Source: Acidimicrobiales bacterium | GTDB lineage: Bacteria; Actinomycetota; Acidimicrobiia; Acidimicrobiales; MedAcidi-G1 | DNA: 32,625 bases | NCBI GenBank assembly: GCA_022449565.1 | Contig: JAKUSA010000014.1 | Span: 1 to 32,625, forward strand | Direction of reading: 5' to 3' | Shown here: in pieces, positions 6,500 through 15,003 of the stretch | Layout: each line of letters starts with the position of its first letter | Numbering within the stretch: the stretch's first letter is position 1 | The notes under the pieces: generated by a model | Told to the model about the DNA's origin: nothing | Seen by the model: only the letters and a program-made list of their open reading frames with translations | Database searches by the model: none | Position numbers and translations under genes: made by a program

Positions 6500-7903
6500 A
6501 TGTCAACCACCGAGATCGGCGTAGATCTCAGCCGCTACAAGCTCGGCTGGAGTGACGAGGAGGACTACGCCTACAAGCCCAAAAAGGGCCTCGACGATGA
6601 CATGATCCGCTCCATTTCCTCGATGAAGGACGAACCTGAGTGGATGCTGGACTTCCGGCTGAAGTCTCACCAGCGGTTCACCCGCCGGCCGATGCCAACC
6701 TGGGGCGGTGACCTCGACGGTATCGACTTCGACAACATCTACTACTACATCAAGCCGACCGGGGAGCTCTCTGACGACTGGGACGACGTCCCCGAGTCGA
6801 TCAAGAACACCTACGAGAAGTTGGGGATCCCAGAGGCCGAGCGCAAGTACCTGGCCGGGGTGACCGCCCAGTATGAGTCCGAGGTCGTGTACCACCGCAA
6901 TCGTGAGGACCTCGAGGCCCAGGGCGTCATCTTCCTGGATATGGACGGTGCCCTGCGTGAGCACCCCGAGTTGGTGAAGGAGTACTTCGGAAAGATCATC
7001 CCCCCCAACGACAACAAGTTCTCGGCTCTAAACTCGGCGGTTTGGAGCGGCGGATCGTTCATCTACGTCCCGCCCGGCGTGAGGGTCGAGATGCCCCTCC
7101 AGGCCTACTTCCGGATCAACGCTGAAAACATGGGTCAGTTTGAGCGCACCCTGATCATCGCTGATGAGGGCTCCGAGGTTCACTACATCGAGGGCTGTTC
7201 AGCGCCGGTCTACACCACCGACTCCCTCCACTCGGCGGTTGTAGAGATCATCGTCAAGCCTTCGGCCCGGGTGACCTACACGACTATCCAGAACTGGTCC
7301 AACAACGTCTACAACCTGGTGACCAAGCGGGCCCGGGTCGAAGCCGAGGGGCGGATGGAGTGGATCGACGGCAACATCGGTTCCCGATTGACCATGAAAT
7401 ACCCGGCAGTGGTGATGGTCGGCCCGAAGGCATCCGGAGAGGTTCTGTCGGTGGCTTATGCCGGCGCGGGGCAGCATCAGGACGCGGGGGCCAAGATGAC
7501 CCATGCCGCCCCTGAGACCACGTCCAGCATCGTCTCCAAATCGATATCCAAGGACGGCGGACGAACCAGCTACCGAGGCCTAGTCCGTGTCGAAGGTGAC
7601 GCCCACGGGTGCCGGAGCCACGTCCAGTGCGACGCCCTGATCCTCGACGATGAAAGTGTCTCCGACACCTACCCGTACATGGAGGTGGGCTCGCCGGACG
7701 CGGTGATCGGCCACGAGGCCACAGTGTCCAAGGTGGCCGACGACCAACTGTTCTACCTGATGAGTCGTGGACTGTCCCAGGAGCAGGCCATGTCGATGGT
7801 CGTCAACGGCTTTATCGAACCGGTCACCCGGACCCTGCCCATGGAGTACGCCGTGGAATGGAGTCGATTGATCGAACTCCAGATGGAGGGCTCGGTCGGC
7901 TAA
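6500..7903 (+). CDS. sufB: Fe-S cluster assembly scaffold SufB
   Basis: A 467-residue SufB, the scaffold of the SUF pathway on which [Fe-S] clusters are built with SufC and SufD. The N-terminus '[37 protein letters not shown]', the central '[23 protein letters not shown]' and '[19 protein letters not shown]', and the C-terminal '[18 protein letters not shown]' (containing the essential Cys region of E. coli SufB near C405) identify it at full length. AGGAG lies about 11 nt before the ATG. Unusually, no sufC, sufD, sufS or sufU adjoins it; the next gene is a small Cys-containing protein. Either the operon is split in this organism or the partners are elsewhere. Confidence 0.97.
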   Translation: MSTTEIGVDLSRYKLGWSDEEDYAYKPKKGLDDDMIRSISSMKDEPEWMLDFRLKSHQRFTRRPMPTWGGDLDGIDFDNIYYYIKPTGELSDDWDDVPESIKNTYEKLGIPEAERKYLAGVTAQYESEVVYHRNREDLEAQGVIFLDMDGALREHPELVKEYFGKIIPPNDNKFSALNSAVWSGGSFIYVPPGVRVEMPLQAYFRINAENMGQFERTLIIADEGSEVHYIEGCSAPVYTTDSLHSAVVEIIVKPSARVTYTTIQNWSNNVYNLVTKRARVEAEGRMEWIDGNIGSRLTMKYPAVVMVGPKASGEVLSVAYAGAGQHQDAGAKMTHAAPETTSSIVSKSISKDGGRTSYRGLVRVEGDAHGCRSHVQCDALILDDESVSDTYPYMEVGSPDAVIGHEATVSKVADDQLFYLMSRGLSQEQAMSMVVNGFIEPVTRTLPMEYAVEWSRLIELQMEGSVG

Positions 7904-7950
7904 GCGTCCGGGTTGCCCTGCCGGCACCCCGTCTGGGGCACACTTGCACT

Positions 7951-8319
7951 ATGCCGATGCGCGAGGACTGCCTCAACTTCGAGAGCCGCAGTTATCCGAA
8001 TGGGGAAACGGTTCGCAAGTGCAACCTTGACCTGGCGCCGGAAGCTCCCTGGCGGTGCCCCGATGAGTGCACCTCGTTCACCAAGCGGCGGGTCGATGTG
8101 AACTGGAGTTACGGATCGTTGGTTACCCCGAAGACCCCGGAGGAGCCCGAGGGCCTTGGTTCCGACGACAGTATCGCCGCCATCCTTGACGCCGCAGAGG
8201 ACATCGTCAACGAGGCTGGTCCCCGGGTAATAGCCGACCTGGAGTCCGAGCGTTCCGGTCGGAACCCCTTCCGGCGGCTCCGGTCTAAGGGCCGCGGCAA
8301 GCGTCGACGCCGACGCTGA
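7951..8319 (+). CDS. Conserved actinobacterial small protein with four cysteines
   Basis: A 122-residue protein. The track start at 7858 lies inside sufB; the ATG at 7951 gives 'MPMREDCLNFESRSYPNGETVRKCNLDLAPEAPWRCPDEC', with four Cys in the first 50 residues (C7, C24, then CPDEC), a possible metal or Fe-S site. The middle is acidic, and the C-terminus is a strongly basic tail ('SKGRGKRRRRR'). I recognise the pattern from conserved actinobacterial hypothetical proteins but know no function. Being 47 bp downstream of sufB on the same strand, it may be co-transcribed and related to Fe-S metabolism, which is an inference. Confidence 0.75.
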   Translation: MPMREDCLNFESRSYPNGETVRKCNLDLAPEAPWRCPDECTSFTKRRVDVNWSYGSLVTPKTPEEPEGLGSDDSIAAILDAAEDIVNEAGPRVIADLESERSGRNPFRRLRSKGRGKRRRRR

Positions 8320-8613
8320 GGGGCCTAACGGGATTGTCCCGTATCAGGTCCAGAGGGGAGTCGGAAACTCGCCCACCGTGTCAATCGCCACAAGGATCTC
8401 CGGGCCGCTCGAGCCGACAAGGCCGCGGTAGATCTCCTCGCGCCGGCTTCTCCGATGAATCGGGCAATATCTGTCTCGCCGGTGCCCCGTTCTGCAGGCC
8501 AGGTGGGCAGTTCGGCGTTCCTGCCTGGGAGGGTGTTGTCGGGTTCGGTTTGCAACCCCGAAGGTTCGAGGTGGACGAGGCGGAGGCTCCTACCGGTACC
8601 CTGTGGGGTCCAC
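8320..8613. other. Intergenic region before phoH; no gene seen
   Basis: About 290 bp with no convincing coding potential. The phoH-frame ORF extends into it, but that stretch is Ser/Arg/Pro-rich and unlike the PhoH N-terminus. It presumably carries the promoter of the phoH-ybeY-corC-era run; I cannot place -35/-10 boxes with confidence. Confidence 0.5.
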
Positions 8614-9585
8614 ATGGAGGAGAGCACCGTCACCCTCAGCGTTCCCGGTAACGACCTCATGCCGGGGCTGGTCGGGCAACGCGACGAACTGCTTCGGCAG
8701 GTCGAGGGGGCGTTCCCAGGTGCCGCCATCAACGTGCGTGGCAATGAGATCACCATCGGCGGCGACAATGCCGAGACGGTACGCCGGGTATTCGACGAGA
8801 TGGTCTTGATACTCGAGCAGGGGGTGTCGATCGATTCCCTGACCCTGGAGCGGGCCATCGACATGGTCCGAGCTGACGAGAGCCCTTCCGAGGTGTTGAC
8901 CACCGAAGTCCTCCGTACCGCTCGCAACAAGCCGGTACGGCCGCGCTCCGCGGGCCAGAAGCGTTACGTGGAGGCGGTCGCCGACGGCATCGTTACATTC
9001 GCCATCGGCCCCGCGGGCACCGGCAAGAGCTGGCTGGCGGTGGCGATGGCTATCCGGGCCATGAAGGCTGACCTGGTGGATCGGATCGTGCTGACCAGGC
9101 CGCTGGTGGAGGCCGGGGAACGGGTGGGTTTTCTCCCCGGGGACCTGATGGCCAAGGTCGACCCCTATCTCCGCCCGCTCTACGACGCGCTCTTCGACAT
9201 GCTCGACGCCGAGCACGCCCAGCGTCTCCTCGACCGCGGCCAGGTGGAGGTAGCCCCACTGGCCTTCATGCGGGGGCGGACCCTTAACAACAGTTTCATC
9301 ATCCTGGACGAGGCGCAGAACACGACTCCGGAGCAGATGAAGATGTTCCTAACCAGGGTGGGGTTCGGCTCGCGGGTTGTGGTGACTGGTGACATCAGCC
9401 AGGTGGACGTACCCGCTGGCCGCAGTGGGCTCGAGGGTCTGGAGTCGATGCTTACTGGGATCAACGGGCTGTCCTTTGTTCGCCTTGGCGCCAGAGACGT
9501 GGTCCGGCACCGGATCGTGCAGGACATCGTCGAGGCCTACGACCGGGCCGACTCCCGGTCGGTGGACCGGCCATCTGACGACTGA
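8614..9585 (+). CDS. ybeZ: PhoH-like ATPase (YbeZ)
   Basis: A 323-residue PhoH-family P-loop ATPase. The track begins at 8455; I choose the ATG at 8614 because it gives the standard N-terminus and the upstream extension looks non-coding. Walker A is 'GPAGTGKSW' near residue 130, Walker B is 'FIILDEAQN' near 230, and 'VVVTGDISQVD' is the sensor region. PhoH/YbeZ works with the endonuclease YbeY in ribosome maturation and RNA quality control. Here ybeZ-ybeY-corC-era are consecutive, the conserved bacterial arrangement. Confidence 0.94.
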   Translation: MEESTVTLSVPGNDLMPGLVGQRDELLRQVEGAFPGAAINVRGNEITIGGDNAETVRRVFDEMVLILEQGVSIDSLTLERAIDMVRADESPSEVLTTEVLRTARNKPVRPRSAGQKRYVEAVADGIVTFAIGPAGTGKSWLAVAMAIRAMKADLVDRIVLTRPLVEAGERVGFLPGDLMAKVDPYLRPLYDALFDMLDAEHAQRLLDRGQVEVAPLAFMRGRTLNNSFIILDEAQNTTPEQMKMFLTRVGFGSRVVVTGDISQVDVPAGRSGLEGLESMLTGINGLSFVRLGARDVVRHRIVQDIVEAYDRADSRSVDRPSDD

Positions 9586-9589
9586 CCCG

Positions 9590-10075
9590 GTGAGCGACCA
9601 AATTCCACAACCCCCGTCCGGTCCACTGGTCACCGTCGTCGACGACCGGTCTGACCGCCGGATCCCCGTGGACAGCGAGCGGTGGTCGTTCCTGGCCACC
9701 CGAATCCTGGCCGAGGCCTACACGGGGATGGCCTGGATCGAACTGGCGATTCATTTCGTCGACCCGGAGGCCATCGCGGCCCTGAACCGTGACCACCTCG
9801 GGGGTGACGGTCCCACCGACGTGTTGGCTTTCCCGGTCGATCTCCTCGGGGAGGTCCCCGACGGGTCGCCGGTGCTGCTCGGCGACGTGGTGCTCTGTCC
9901 GGCAGTCGCGGCGGGGCAAGCATCCGACCACGGCCGGGAAGTCGACGCCGAGCTGTCTCTCCTACTGGTCCACGGGATCCTCCACTTGCTCGGTTACGAC
10001 CACGCCGACCGGGAAGAGCGCGTCGTGATGCAGCGGCTCGAACAGGAGTTGCTGGAAAGGCATGCCCGGCTGTGA
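9590..10075 (+). CDS. ybeY: Endoribonuclease YbeY (rRNA maturation)
   Basis: A 161-residue YbeY, the zinc-dependent RNase involved in 16S rRNA 3' processing and ribosome quality control. The track start at 9389 overlaps phoH; the GTG at 9590 follows the phoH stop by 4 bp and gives the expected size. The signature H-x3-H-x5-H zinc motif is present as 'HGILHLLGYDH' near residue 133, and 'PTDVLAFPVD' near residue 74 is also diagnostic. It is translationally close to both ybeZ and corC. Confidence 0.95.
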   Translation: MSDQIPQPPSGPLVTVVDDRSDRRIPVDSERWSFLATRILAEAYTGMAWIELAIHFVDPEAIAALNRDHLGGDGPTDVLAFPVDLLGEVPDGSPVLLGDVVLCPAVAAGQASDHGREVDAELSLLLVHGILHLLGYDHADREERVVMQRLEQELLERHARL

Positions 10076-10085
10076 AGACCTACCG

Positions 10086-10934
10086 ATGAGTATCGGAGGA
10101 GCGATAGCGCGGCTGCTCCGTTCACTGGCCGAGCGCCTGACTCCCGGATCGGGTGGCGGTGGCGAGCCAGAGGTCTCGGAGGAGGAACTTCTGGCCGTCG
10201 CCGATCGGGCCCTGGAGTCTCACTCGATCGAGGTCGAGGAACATGAGTTGATCGGGTCGGTGATTGCCTTTGGCGACACTCTGGTCCGCGAGGTCATGGT
10301 GCCCCGACCGGACATCGTCAGTGTCGGTGCCGACTTCACCGCGGCAGCGGCCATGGAGGTGGCGGTGCTCAATGGTTTTAGCCGAGTGCCGGTCAGTGGT
10401 ACTGGTGTGGACGACATGATCGGGGTGGTCCACGCCAAGGACCTAATGGAGGCTCAGATGGACTCCCGCGGTGAGGTGTTGGTGGGGGAGATGGCTCGGG
10501 CACCGTTGTTCGTGCCCGAAACGAAGAACGCCGGTGAGCTTCTCCGGGAGATGCAGTCCAATCGTCACCACATGGCCGTTGTGGTCGATGAGTACGGGGG
10601 CACGGCGGGGCTGGTGACCCTCGAGGACCTGCTTGAGGAGGTGGTTGGGGAGATCGTGGACGAATTCGACCGTGAGGAGCCGCTTGCTCAACCGCTCCTC
10701 GGCGGTGGGCTCCGGGTTCACGGCCGGATGCCGGTCGACGAGTTGAATGGACTCTTGGGTGAGACTCTGCCCGACGGTGACTGGGACACCGTCGGCGGGC
10801 TCCTCTTCGACGCGCTCGGCCATGTGCCCGACGTTGGGGAAAGCCTCGACATGGCCGGACGCAGATTTTGCGTGGAACAGGTGATTGGTCGACGCATCAC
10901 CCGGGTTCGCATTAGCTCCCTTCCAGGCTCATGA
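10086..10934 (+). CDS. corC: CBS-domain protein, CorC/HlyC (YbeX) family
   Basis: A 282-residue CorC/YbeX-type protein. It has two CBS domains (about residues 62-182, including '[14 protein letters not shown]' and '[32 protein letters not shown]') and a C-terminal transporter-associated CorC/HlyC domain ('[22 protein letters not shown]'). There is no DUF21 membrane domain, so it is the soluble form, linked in E. coli to Mg/Co efflux and to ribosome function. The ATG at 10086 is preferred over 10062, which lies inside ybeY and adds 'MPGCEDLP'; the choice is not certain. The stop overlaps the era ATG. Confidence 0.92.
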   Translation: MSIGGAIARLLRSLAERLTPGSGGGGEPEVSEEELLAVADRALESHSIEVEEHELIGSVIAFGDTLVREVMVPRPDIVSVGADFTAAAAMEVAVLNGFSRVPVSGTGVDDMIGVVHAKDLMEAQMDSRGEVLVGEMARAPLFVPETKNAGELLREMQSNRHHMAVVVDEYGGTAGLVTLEDLLEEVVGEIVDEFDREEPLAQPLLGGGLRVHGRMPVDELNGLLGETLPDGDWDTVGGLLFDALGHVPDVGESLDMAGRRFCVEQVIGRRITRVRISSLPGS

Positions 10935-11833
10935 GCCGCGATCGGACCGCCCTTAGCGGGTCGGTCACCTCCGGGATTGTGCAGCCGGCTGGCCACCGGT
11001 CCGGTTTTGTGGCCCTCGTTGGTCGACCCAATGTCGGCAAGTCGACTTTGCTAAACGCGCTCCTTGGTCAGAAGGTGACGATCGTTTCCGACAAACCGCA
11101 GACCACCCGCACCCAGGTACGCGGGGTCCTTACCCGTCCGGATGTCCAGGCCGTATTCTGTGACACCCCAGGGATTCACAAGCCCCGGACGTTGCTCGGC
11201 CGGCGTCTCAACGACACGGCTCGCTCGGCTCTGTCCGACATGGACGTGGTCCTGTTCCTGGTGGAGGCCAACGCTCCGATCGGCCGAGGGGACCGCTTCA
11301 TCGCCGGGCAACTTCTCCCGGGGCATACCGTATTGGTCCTCAACAAGGTCGACCGGGTGGGTAGCAGCCAGGTGCTCGCCCAGTTGGCGGAGGCCGCGGA
11401 GTTCGGGTTCGACGAGTACTTCCCAGTGTCGGCAACCAGCGGTGAAGGCGTCGCCGGTCTCTGCGACCACGTGCTTGGTCGACTCCCCGACGGCCCCCGC
11501 TACTACCCAGACGACATGGTCACCGACGTGCCAGAGGCCTTCTGGGTGGCGGAACTGGTCCGCGAGCAGCTACTGACCGAGGTGCGGGAGGAGGTCCCAC
11601 ATTCGCTCGCCACACGGGTGACTGAATGGGAATGGCCGCTAATCCGATGTGAAATCCTCGTGGAACGGGACTCGCAGAAGGGGATCGTGATCGGCAGGAA
11701 GGGAGAGGTGCTCAAACGGGTTGGGACCAGGGTGCGCGAGCAACTCCCCGATGGTGCCTTTCTGGAATTGGTGGTCCGGGTCGACAAGAACTGGCAGCGA
11801 CGCCCCAGGTCCCTTGACCGGCTCGGCTACTAA
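10931..11833 (+). CDS. era: GTPase Era
   Basis: A 300-residue Era, the GTPase that binds the 16S rRNA 3' end during 30S assembly. G1 is 'GRPNVGKST', G3 is 'DTPGIHKPR', G4 is 'NKVD' and G5 lies around 'VSATSGEG'. The C-terminal KH domain is seen in 'GIVIGRKGEVLKRVGTRVREQL'. About 20 residues precede the G domain, slightly more than usual. The ATGA overlap with corC fixes the start and shows coupling. Confidence 0.97.
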   Translation: MSRDRTALSGSVTSGIVQPAGHRSGFVALVGRPNVGKSTLLNALLGQKVTIVSDKPQTTRTQVRGVLTRPDVQAVFCDTPGIHKPRTLLGRRLNDTARSALSDMDVVLFLVEANAPIGRGDRFIAGQLLPGHTVLVLNKVDRVGSSQVLAQLAEAAEFGFDEYFPVSATSGEGVAGLCDHVLGRLPDGPRYYPDDMVTDVPEAFWVAELVREQLLTEVREEVPHSLATRVTEWEWPLIRCEILVERDSQKGIVIGRKGEVLKRVGTRVREQLPDGAFLELVVRVDKNWQRRPRSLDRLGY

Positions 11834-11884
11834 CCTGAATCCCCCGCCACCGGCACTTCGGGGCGATTCGGTAGTTTCGAGGGT

Positions 11885-12607
11885 GTGCTTCCCGCCGATC
11901 TCGACCCGGACCGCATTCCCGGCCACATCGCCTGTGTTATGGATGGCAACGGGCGGTGGGCCCGGGAGCGCGGCCTACCTCGTACTGAAGGTCATGAGGC
12001 CGGCGAGGAGGCCTTGTTCGACGTCGTCGAGGGGGCCATCGAGGCGGGGCTGGAGTGGTTCACGGTGTACGCCTTCTCGACGGAGAACTGGCGGCGACCT
12101 CCCGAGGAGGTCCGGTTCCTGCTTGACTTCAACGAGCAGATCATCCTGAAGCGTCGAGACCAACTACACGAGCGCAACGTCCGGATCCGCTTCATCGGCC
12201 GACGGGACGGCAGGGTTCCCCGACGGGTGATTCGCCGCATGGAGGAGGCCGAAGTGCTCACGCGGGCCAACACCGGACTCACCTTCACGGTGGCCTTCAA
12301 CTACGGCGGACGAGCCGAACTAGTCGACGCTGTACAACGGATCGTCGACTCGGGCCTGAGGCGGGTCAGCGAGAGAACTGTCGCCCGCCACCTCTACGAC
12401 CCTGACATGCCCGACCCGGATCTGGTGATCCGCACCTCGGGGGAGCACCGGGTTTCGAACTTCCTGCTGTGGGAGCTGGCCTACAGCGAACTGATTTTCA
12501 GCGACACTCTTTGGCCCGACTTCCGCCGGGAAGATCTTTTCACAGCTATTAAGGAGTACCAGGACCGGGAGCGTCGCTACGGGAGCCTGGCCGGTGGGGG
12601 TCGGTGA
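11885..12607 (+). CDS. uppS: Isoprenyl (undecaprenyl) diphosphate synthase
   Basis: A 240-residue cis-prenyltransferase. 'PGHIACVMDGNGRWARERG' near residue 12 contains the catalytic Asp and the pyrophosphate-binding loop; 'GLEWFTVYAFSTENWRRP' and 'PDLVIRTSGEHRVSNFLLWELAYSELIFSDTLWPDF' are the other family blocks. It makes the C50/C55 lipid carrier for cell-wall glycan synthesis. The GTG start gives the usual short N-terminus. The stop overlaps the recO start (GTGA). Confidence 0.96.
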   Translation: MLPADLDPDRIPGHIACVMDGNGRWARERGLPRTEGHEAGEEALFDVVEGAIEAGLEWFTVYAFSTENWRRPPEEVRFLLDFNEQIILKRRDQLHERNVRIRFIGRRDGRVPRRVIRRMEEAEVLTRANTGLTFTVAFNYGGRAELVDAVQRIVDSGLRRVSERTVARHLYDPDMPDPDLVIRTSGEHRVSNFLLWELAYSELIFSDTLWPDFRREDLFTAIKEYQDRERRYGSLAGGGR

Positions 12608-13323
12608 GCCTTTACCGCGCCCGGGGAGTTGTGCTGCGGACCTGGCGCCTCGGCGAGGCCGACCGGATCGTCGTGTTGCTCACCCCTGAGGAGGGGAAGG
12701 TACGGGCTGTAGCCAAGGGTGTTCGTAAGACTCGCAGCAAGTTCGGCGGTCGGCTTGAGCCGACCAGCCACGTCGCCCTACAACTGTTCAGGGGTCGCGG
12801 CGAACTGGACATCGTCACCCAGGCAGAGACCCTTGACCGCTTCGAGGGCCTCCGGGTGGACCCGGACCGTTTCGCTGACGCCTCAGCGATGCTCGAGATC
12901 GCCGACACGGTAGCCCCCGATGGCGATCCGGATCGGCGCCGCTACGAAATGCTGCTCGGTGCTCTACGGACCCTCGACGAGCGGCCCTCCCCACTACTTG
13001 TACCGGCCTTCTTCCTGAAGGTGCTCGACCACGAGGGCCTGGCTCCGAGCCTCGCGGCCTGCGTGCGCTGCGGGAGTGACGGTCCACTGGTGGCCGTTGA
13101 CGTCGGCGAGGGCGGCGTCTTCTGCCAGACGTGTCGTCGCGGCAGGTCGTTGTCCGACGGGGCATTGGCCGTCATGCGGGCCGTCCTGGGCGGTGGCCTG
13201 AGTGCTGCTCTGGCCGTCGTCGACCAGCAGGTGTGCGCGGAGGTCGACCAGGTGGTCACCGAGGCCGCCGAGTACCACCTGGAGCGTCGGCTGCGTGCCC
13301 GGCGGACTATGTATGGCAACTGA
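12604..13323 (+). CDS. recO: DNA repair protein RecO
   Basis: A 239-residue RecO, which loads RecA through RecR and anneals ssDNA. The OB-fold N-terminus is clear ('YRARGVVLRTWRLGEADRIVVLLTPEEGKVRAVAKGVRK'). The zinc-binding region appears as 'CVRCG' and 'VFCQTC' near residues 153 and 175. The GTG start overlaps the uppS stop. Era, uppS and recO in this order is a common bacterial layout. Confidence 0.95.
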   Translation: MSLYRARGVVLRTWRLGEADRIVVLLTPEEGKVRAVAKGVRKTRSKFGGRLEPTSHVALQLFRGRGELDIVTQAETLDRFEGLRVDPDRFADASAMLEIADTVAPDGDPDRRRYEMLLGALRTLDERPSPLLVPAFFLKVLDHEGLAPSLAACVRCGSDGPLVAVDVGEGGVFCQTCRRGRSLSDGALAVMRAVLGGGLSAALAVVDQQVCAEVDQVVTEAAEYHLERRLRARRTMYGN

Positions 13324-13400
13324 GTGGATCGGTCGGGGAGGCGGTACCGGCTCGCAGACCTCACCGATCCCGGGGACCCTGCCCGGTACCCTTTGCGCCC

Positions 13401-14720
13401 ATGGTCCCCAACGACGAGACCCTCTTCGACAAGGTCGTAAACTTGTCCAAGCGCCGGGGCTTCGTCTTCCAGTCAGCGGAGATCTACGGCGGGTTCAGGT
13501 CCACGTACGACTACGGGCCGATCGGCGTCCTTTTGCTACGGGCCGTGAAGGACCAGTGGTGGCGTTCGATGGTGCAGCTTCGCCACGACGTTGTCGGCCT
13601 TGACGCATCAATACTGTCGCCCCCTGCCATCTGGGAGGCCTCAGGCCATCTCGCCAACTTCACCGACCCTCTGGTGGACTGCCGCGACTGCGGGGCCCGC
13701 CACCGCCAGGACAGGCTCGACAATCCGGAGGTCTGCCCAGCCTGTGGGACCAAAGGAGAGTTGACTGAGGCCCGCCAGTTCAATCTCATGTTCAAGACCC
13801 ACGCCGGGCCAGTAGTCGAGTCGGCCGCCGAGGTCTACCTGCGTCCGGAGACGGCCCAGGGGATGTTCGTCAACTTTGCCAACGTGGTGAACACCAGTCG
13901 GAAGAGGCCGCCCTTCGGTATCGCCCAGGTCGGCAAGTCGTTCCGCAACGAAATCACCCCGGGAAACTTTGTGTTCCGGACGCGCGAGTTCGAACAGATG
14001 GAGATGGAGTACTTCGTTCCCCCCGACCAGTCCGAGGAGTGGTTCCGCTACTGGTGTGAGGCACGCCGAGACTGGTATCTGGACCTAGGCATACCATCAG
14101 ATCGGCTGCGCCTAAGAGACCACGGGGCGGACGAGCTCAGCCACTATTCGGCAGCCACCGCCGATGTCGAGTTCCTATTCCCCTGGGGGTGGGACGAACT
14201 GGAGGGGATCGCTAACCGCACTGATTTTGATCTGAAGCAGCATGCGGAGGCCTCCGGCAACCGGCTCGAATACAACGACCCGGGGTCCGGGGAGCGATAC
14301 GTGCCCCATGTGATCGAGCCGGCGGCCGGTGCGACTCGCACGGCCATGGCTTTCCTGATGGCTGCCTACGACGAGGAGGAGGTCCGCGGCGAGACCCGTA
14401 CCGTGCTGCGCCTCGACCACCGTCTCGCCCCCTACAAGGTCGCAGTACTCCCACTGTCGAAGAAGGACGAGTTGATCGAACCGTCCAGAGTGGTCCTAGG
14501 CGCCCTGCAACCTCACTGGATGTGCGACTACGACCAGACCCAGGCCATCGGCCGCCGCTACCGCCGCCAGGACGAGATCGGCACACCGTTCTGCGTGACC
14601 ATTGACTTCGACACCCTGGAGGACAGGGCGGTGACGGTTCGGGAGCGCGACTCGATGGATCAGGAGCGGGTTGCGATTGATGACCTGGTCGACCATCTTT
14701 CGGGTCGCCTCGCCCACTGA
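13401..14720 (+). CDS. glyS: Glycyl-tRNA synthetase (dimeric, eukaryote/archaeal-like type)
   Basis: A 439-residue alpha2-type class II glycyl-tRNA synthetase. The track's start at 13131 runs through recO; the ATG at 13401 gives 'MVPNDETLFDKVVNLSKRRGFVFQSAEIYGG', the normal start. Visible features are the zinc-like CxxC pairs ('CRDCGARH', 'CPACG'), class II motif 2 'FGIAQVGKSFRNEITPG' with 'FRTREFEQMEMEYF', motif 3 around 'EPAAGATRTAMAFLMAAY', and an anticodon-binding domain after about residue 340. An 8-bp inverted repeat (GGATCGGT/ACCGATCC, 13326-13370) lies in the leader; its role is unknown. Confidence 0.96.
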   Translation: MVPNDETLFDKVVNLSKRRGFVFQSAEIYGGFRSTYDYGPIGVLLLRAVKDQWWRSMVQLRHDVVGLDASILSPPAIWEASGHLANFTDPLVDCRDCGARHRQDRLDNPEVCPACGTKGELTEARQFNLMFKTHAGPVVESAAEVYLRPETAQGMFVNFANVVNTSRKRPPFGIAQVGKSFRNEITPGNFVFRTREFEQMEMEYFVPPDQSEEWFRYWCEARRDWYLDLGIPSDRLRLRDHGADELSHYSAATADVEFLFPWGWDELEGIANRTDFDLKQHAEASGNRLEYNDPGSGERYVPHVIEPAAGATRTAMAFLMAAYDEEEVRGETRTVLRLDHRLAPYKVAVLPLSKKDELIEPSRVVLGALQPHWMCDYDQTQAIGRRYRRQDEIGTPFCVTIDFDTLEDRAVTVRERDSMDQERVAIDDLVDHLSGRLAH

Positions 14721-14730
14721 TCGGACACCG

Positions 14731-14991
14731 GTGAGCGCCGAGGCCCACCCCGGGGGCTGGTTAGCCAGCCTGGTCGCCGATGCGGTCACCGACGGGTCGG
14801 CGGCGGCCCGGGGCACCGCGGTGGCTGCCGTGTCCCCTGAGTTGGTCGAGCGTCTTCTCCACGGAGGGTTCGAGAACCGGTCGGCCGACCTCGAGGTGGT
14901 CGCTACTGGTACGGGGGCCAGTCCGGGCGCCGCTGCGGGCGTGGTCTGCCTGTCCAGCGAGGAGGTAATAGTCGCCGGCGACCGGGACTAA
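14731..14991 (+). pseudogene. PEP-utilizing enzyme, N-terminal piece before an in-frame TAA
   Basis: This 86-residue piece starts at GTG 14731, 10 bp after glyS. It reads 'AAVSPELVERLLHGG' and then 'GTGASPGAAAGVVCLSSEEV', the linker and start of the swivelling phosphohistidine domain of pyruvate phosphate dikinase-type enzymes. It ends at TAA (14989-14991). The same frame then continues as 'PAILVCTETSPSDEPGM', so the ochre codon falls in the middle of one domain. With the next entry it would make a protein of about 513 residues lacking the ATP-grasp domain of PPDK. A nonsense mutation or a sequencing error is the likely cause. Confidence 0.65.
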
Positions 14992-15003
14992 CCAGCGATC
15001 CTG

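Noticed and set aside
8325-8930. 201-residue minus-strand ORF over the phoH start
   Set aside because: Ser/Arg-rich shadow of the phoH frame with no recognisable motif.
14989-14991. Recoding of the TAA in the PPDK-like gene
   Set aside because: No known bacterial system inserts an amino acid at TAA under the standard code; mutation or error is more likely.
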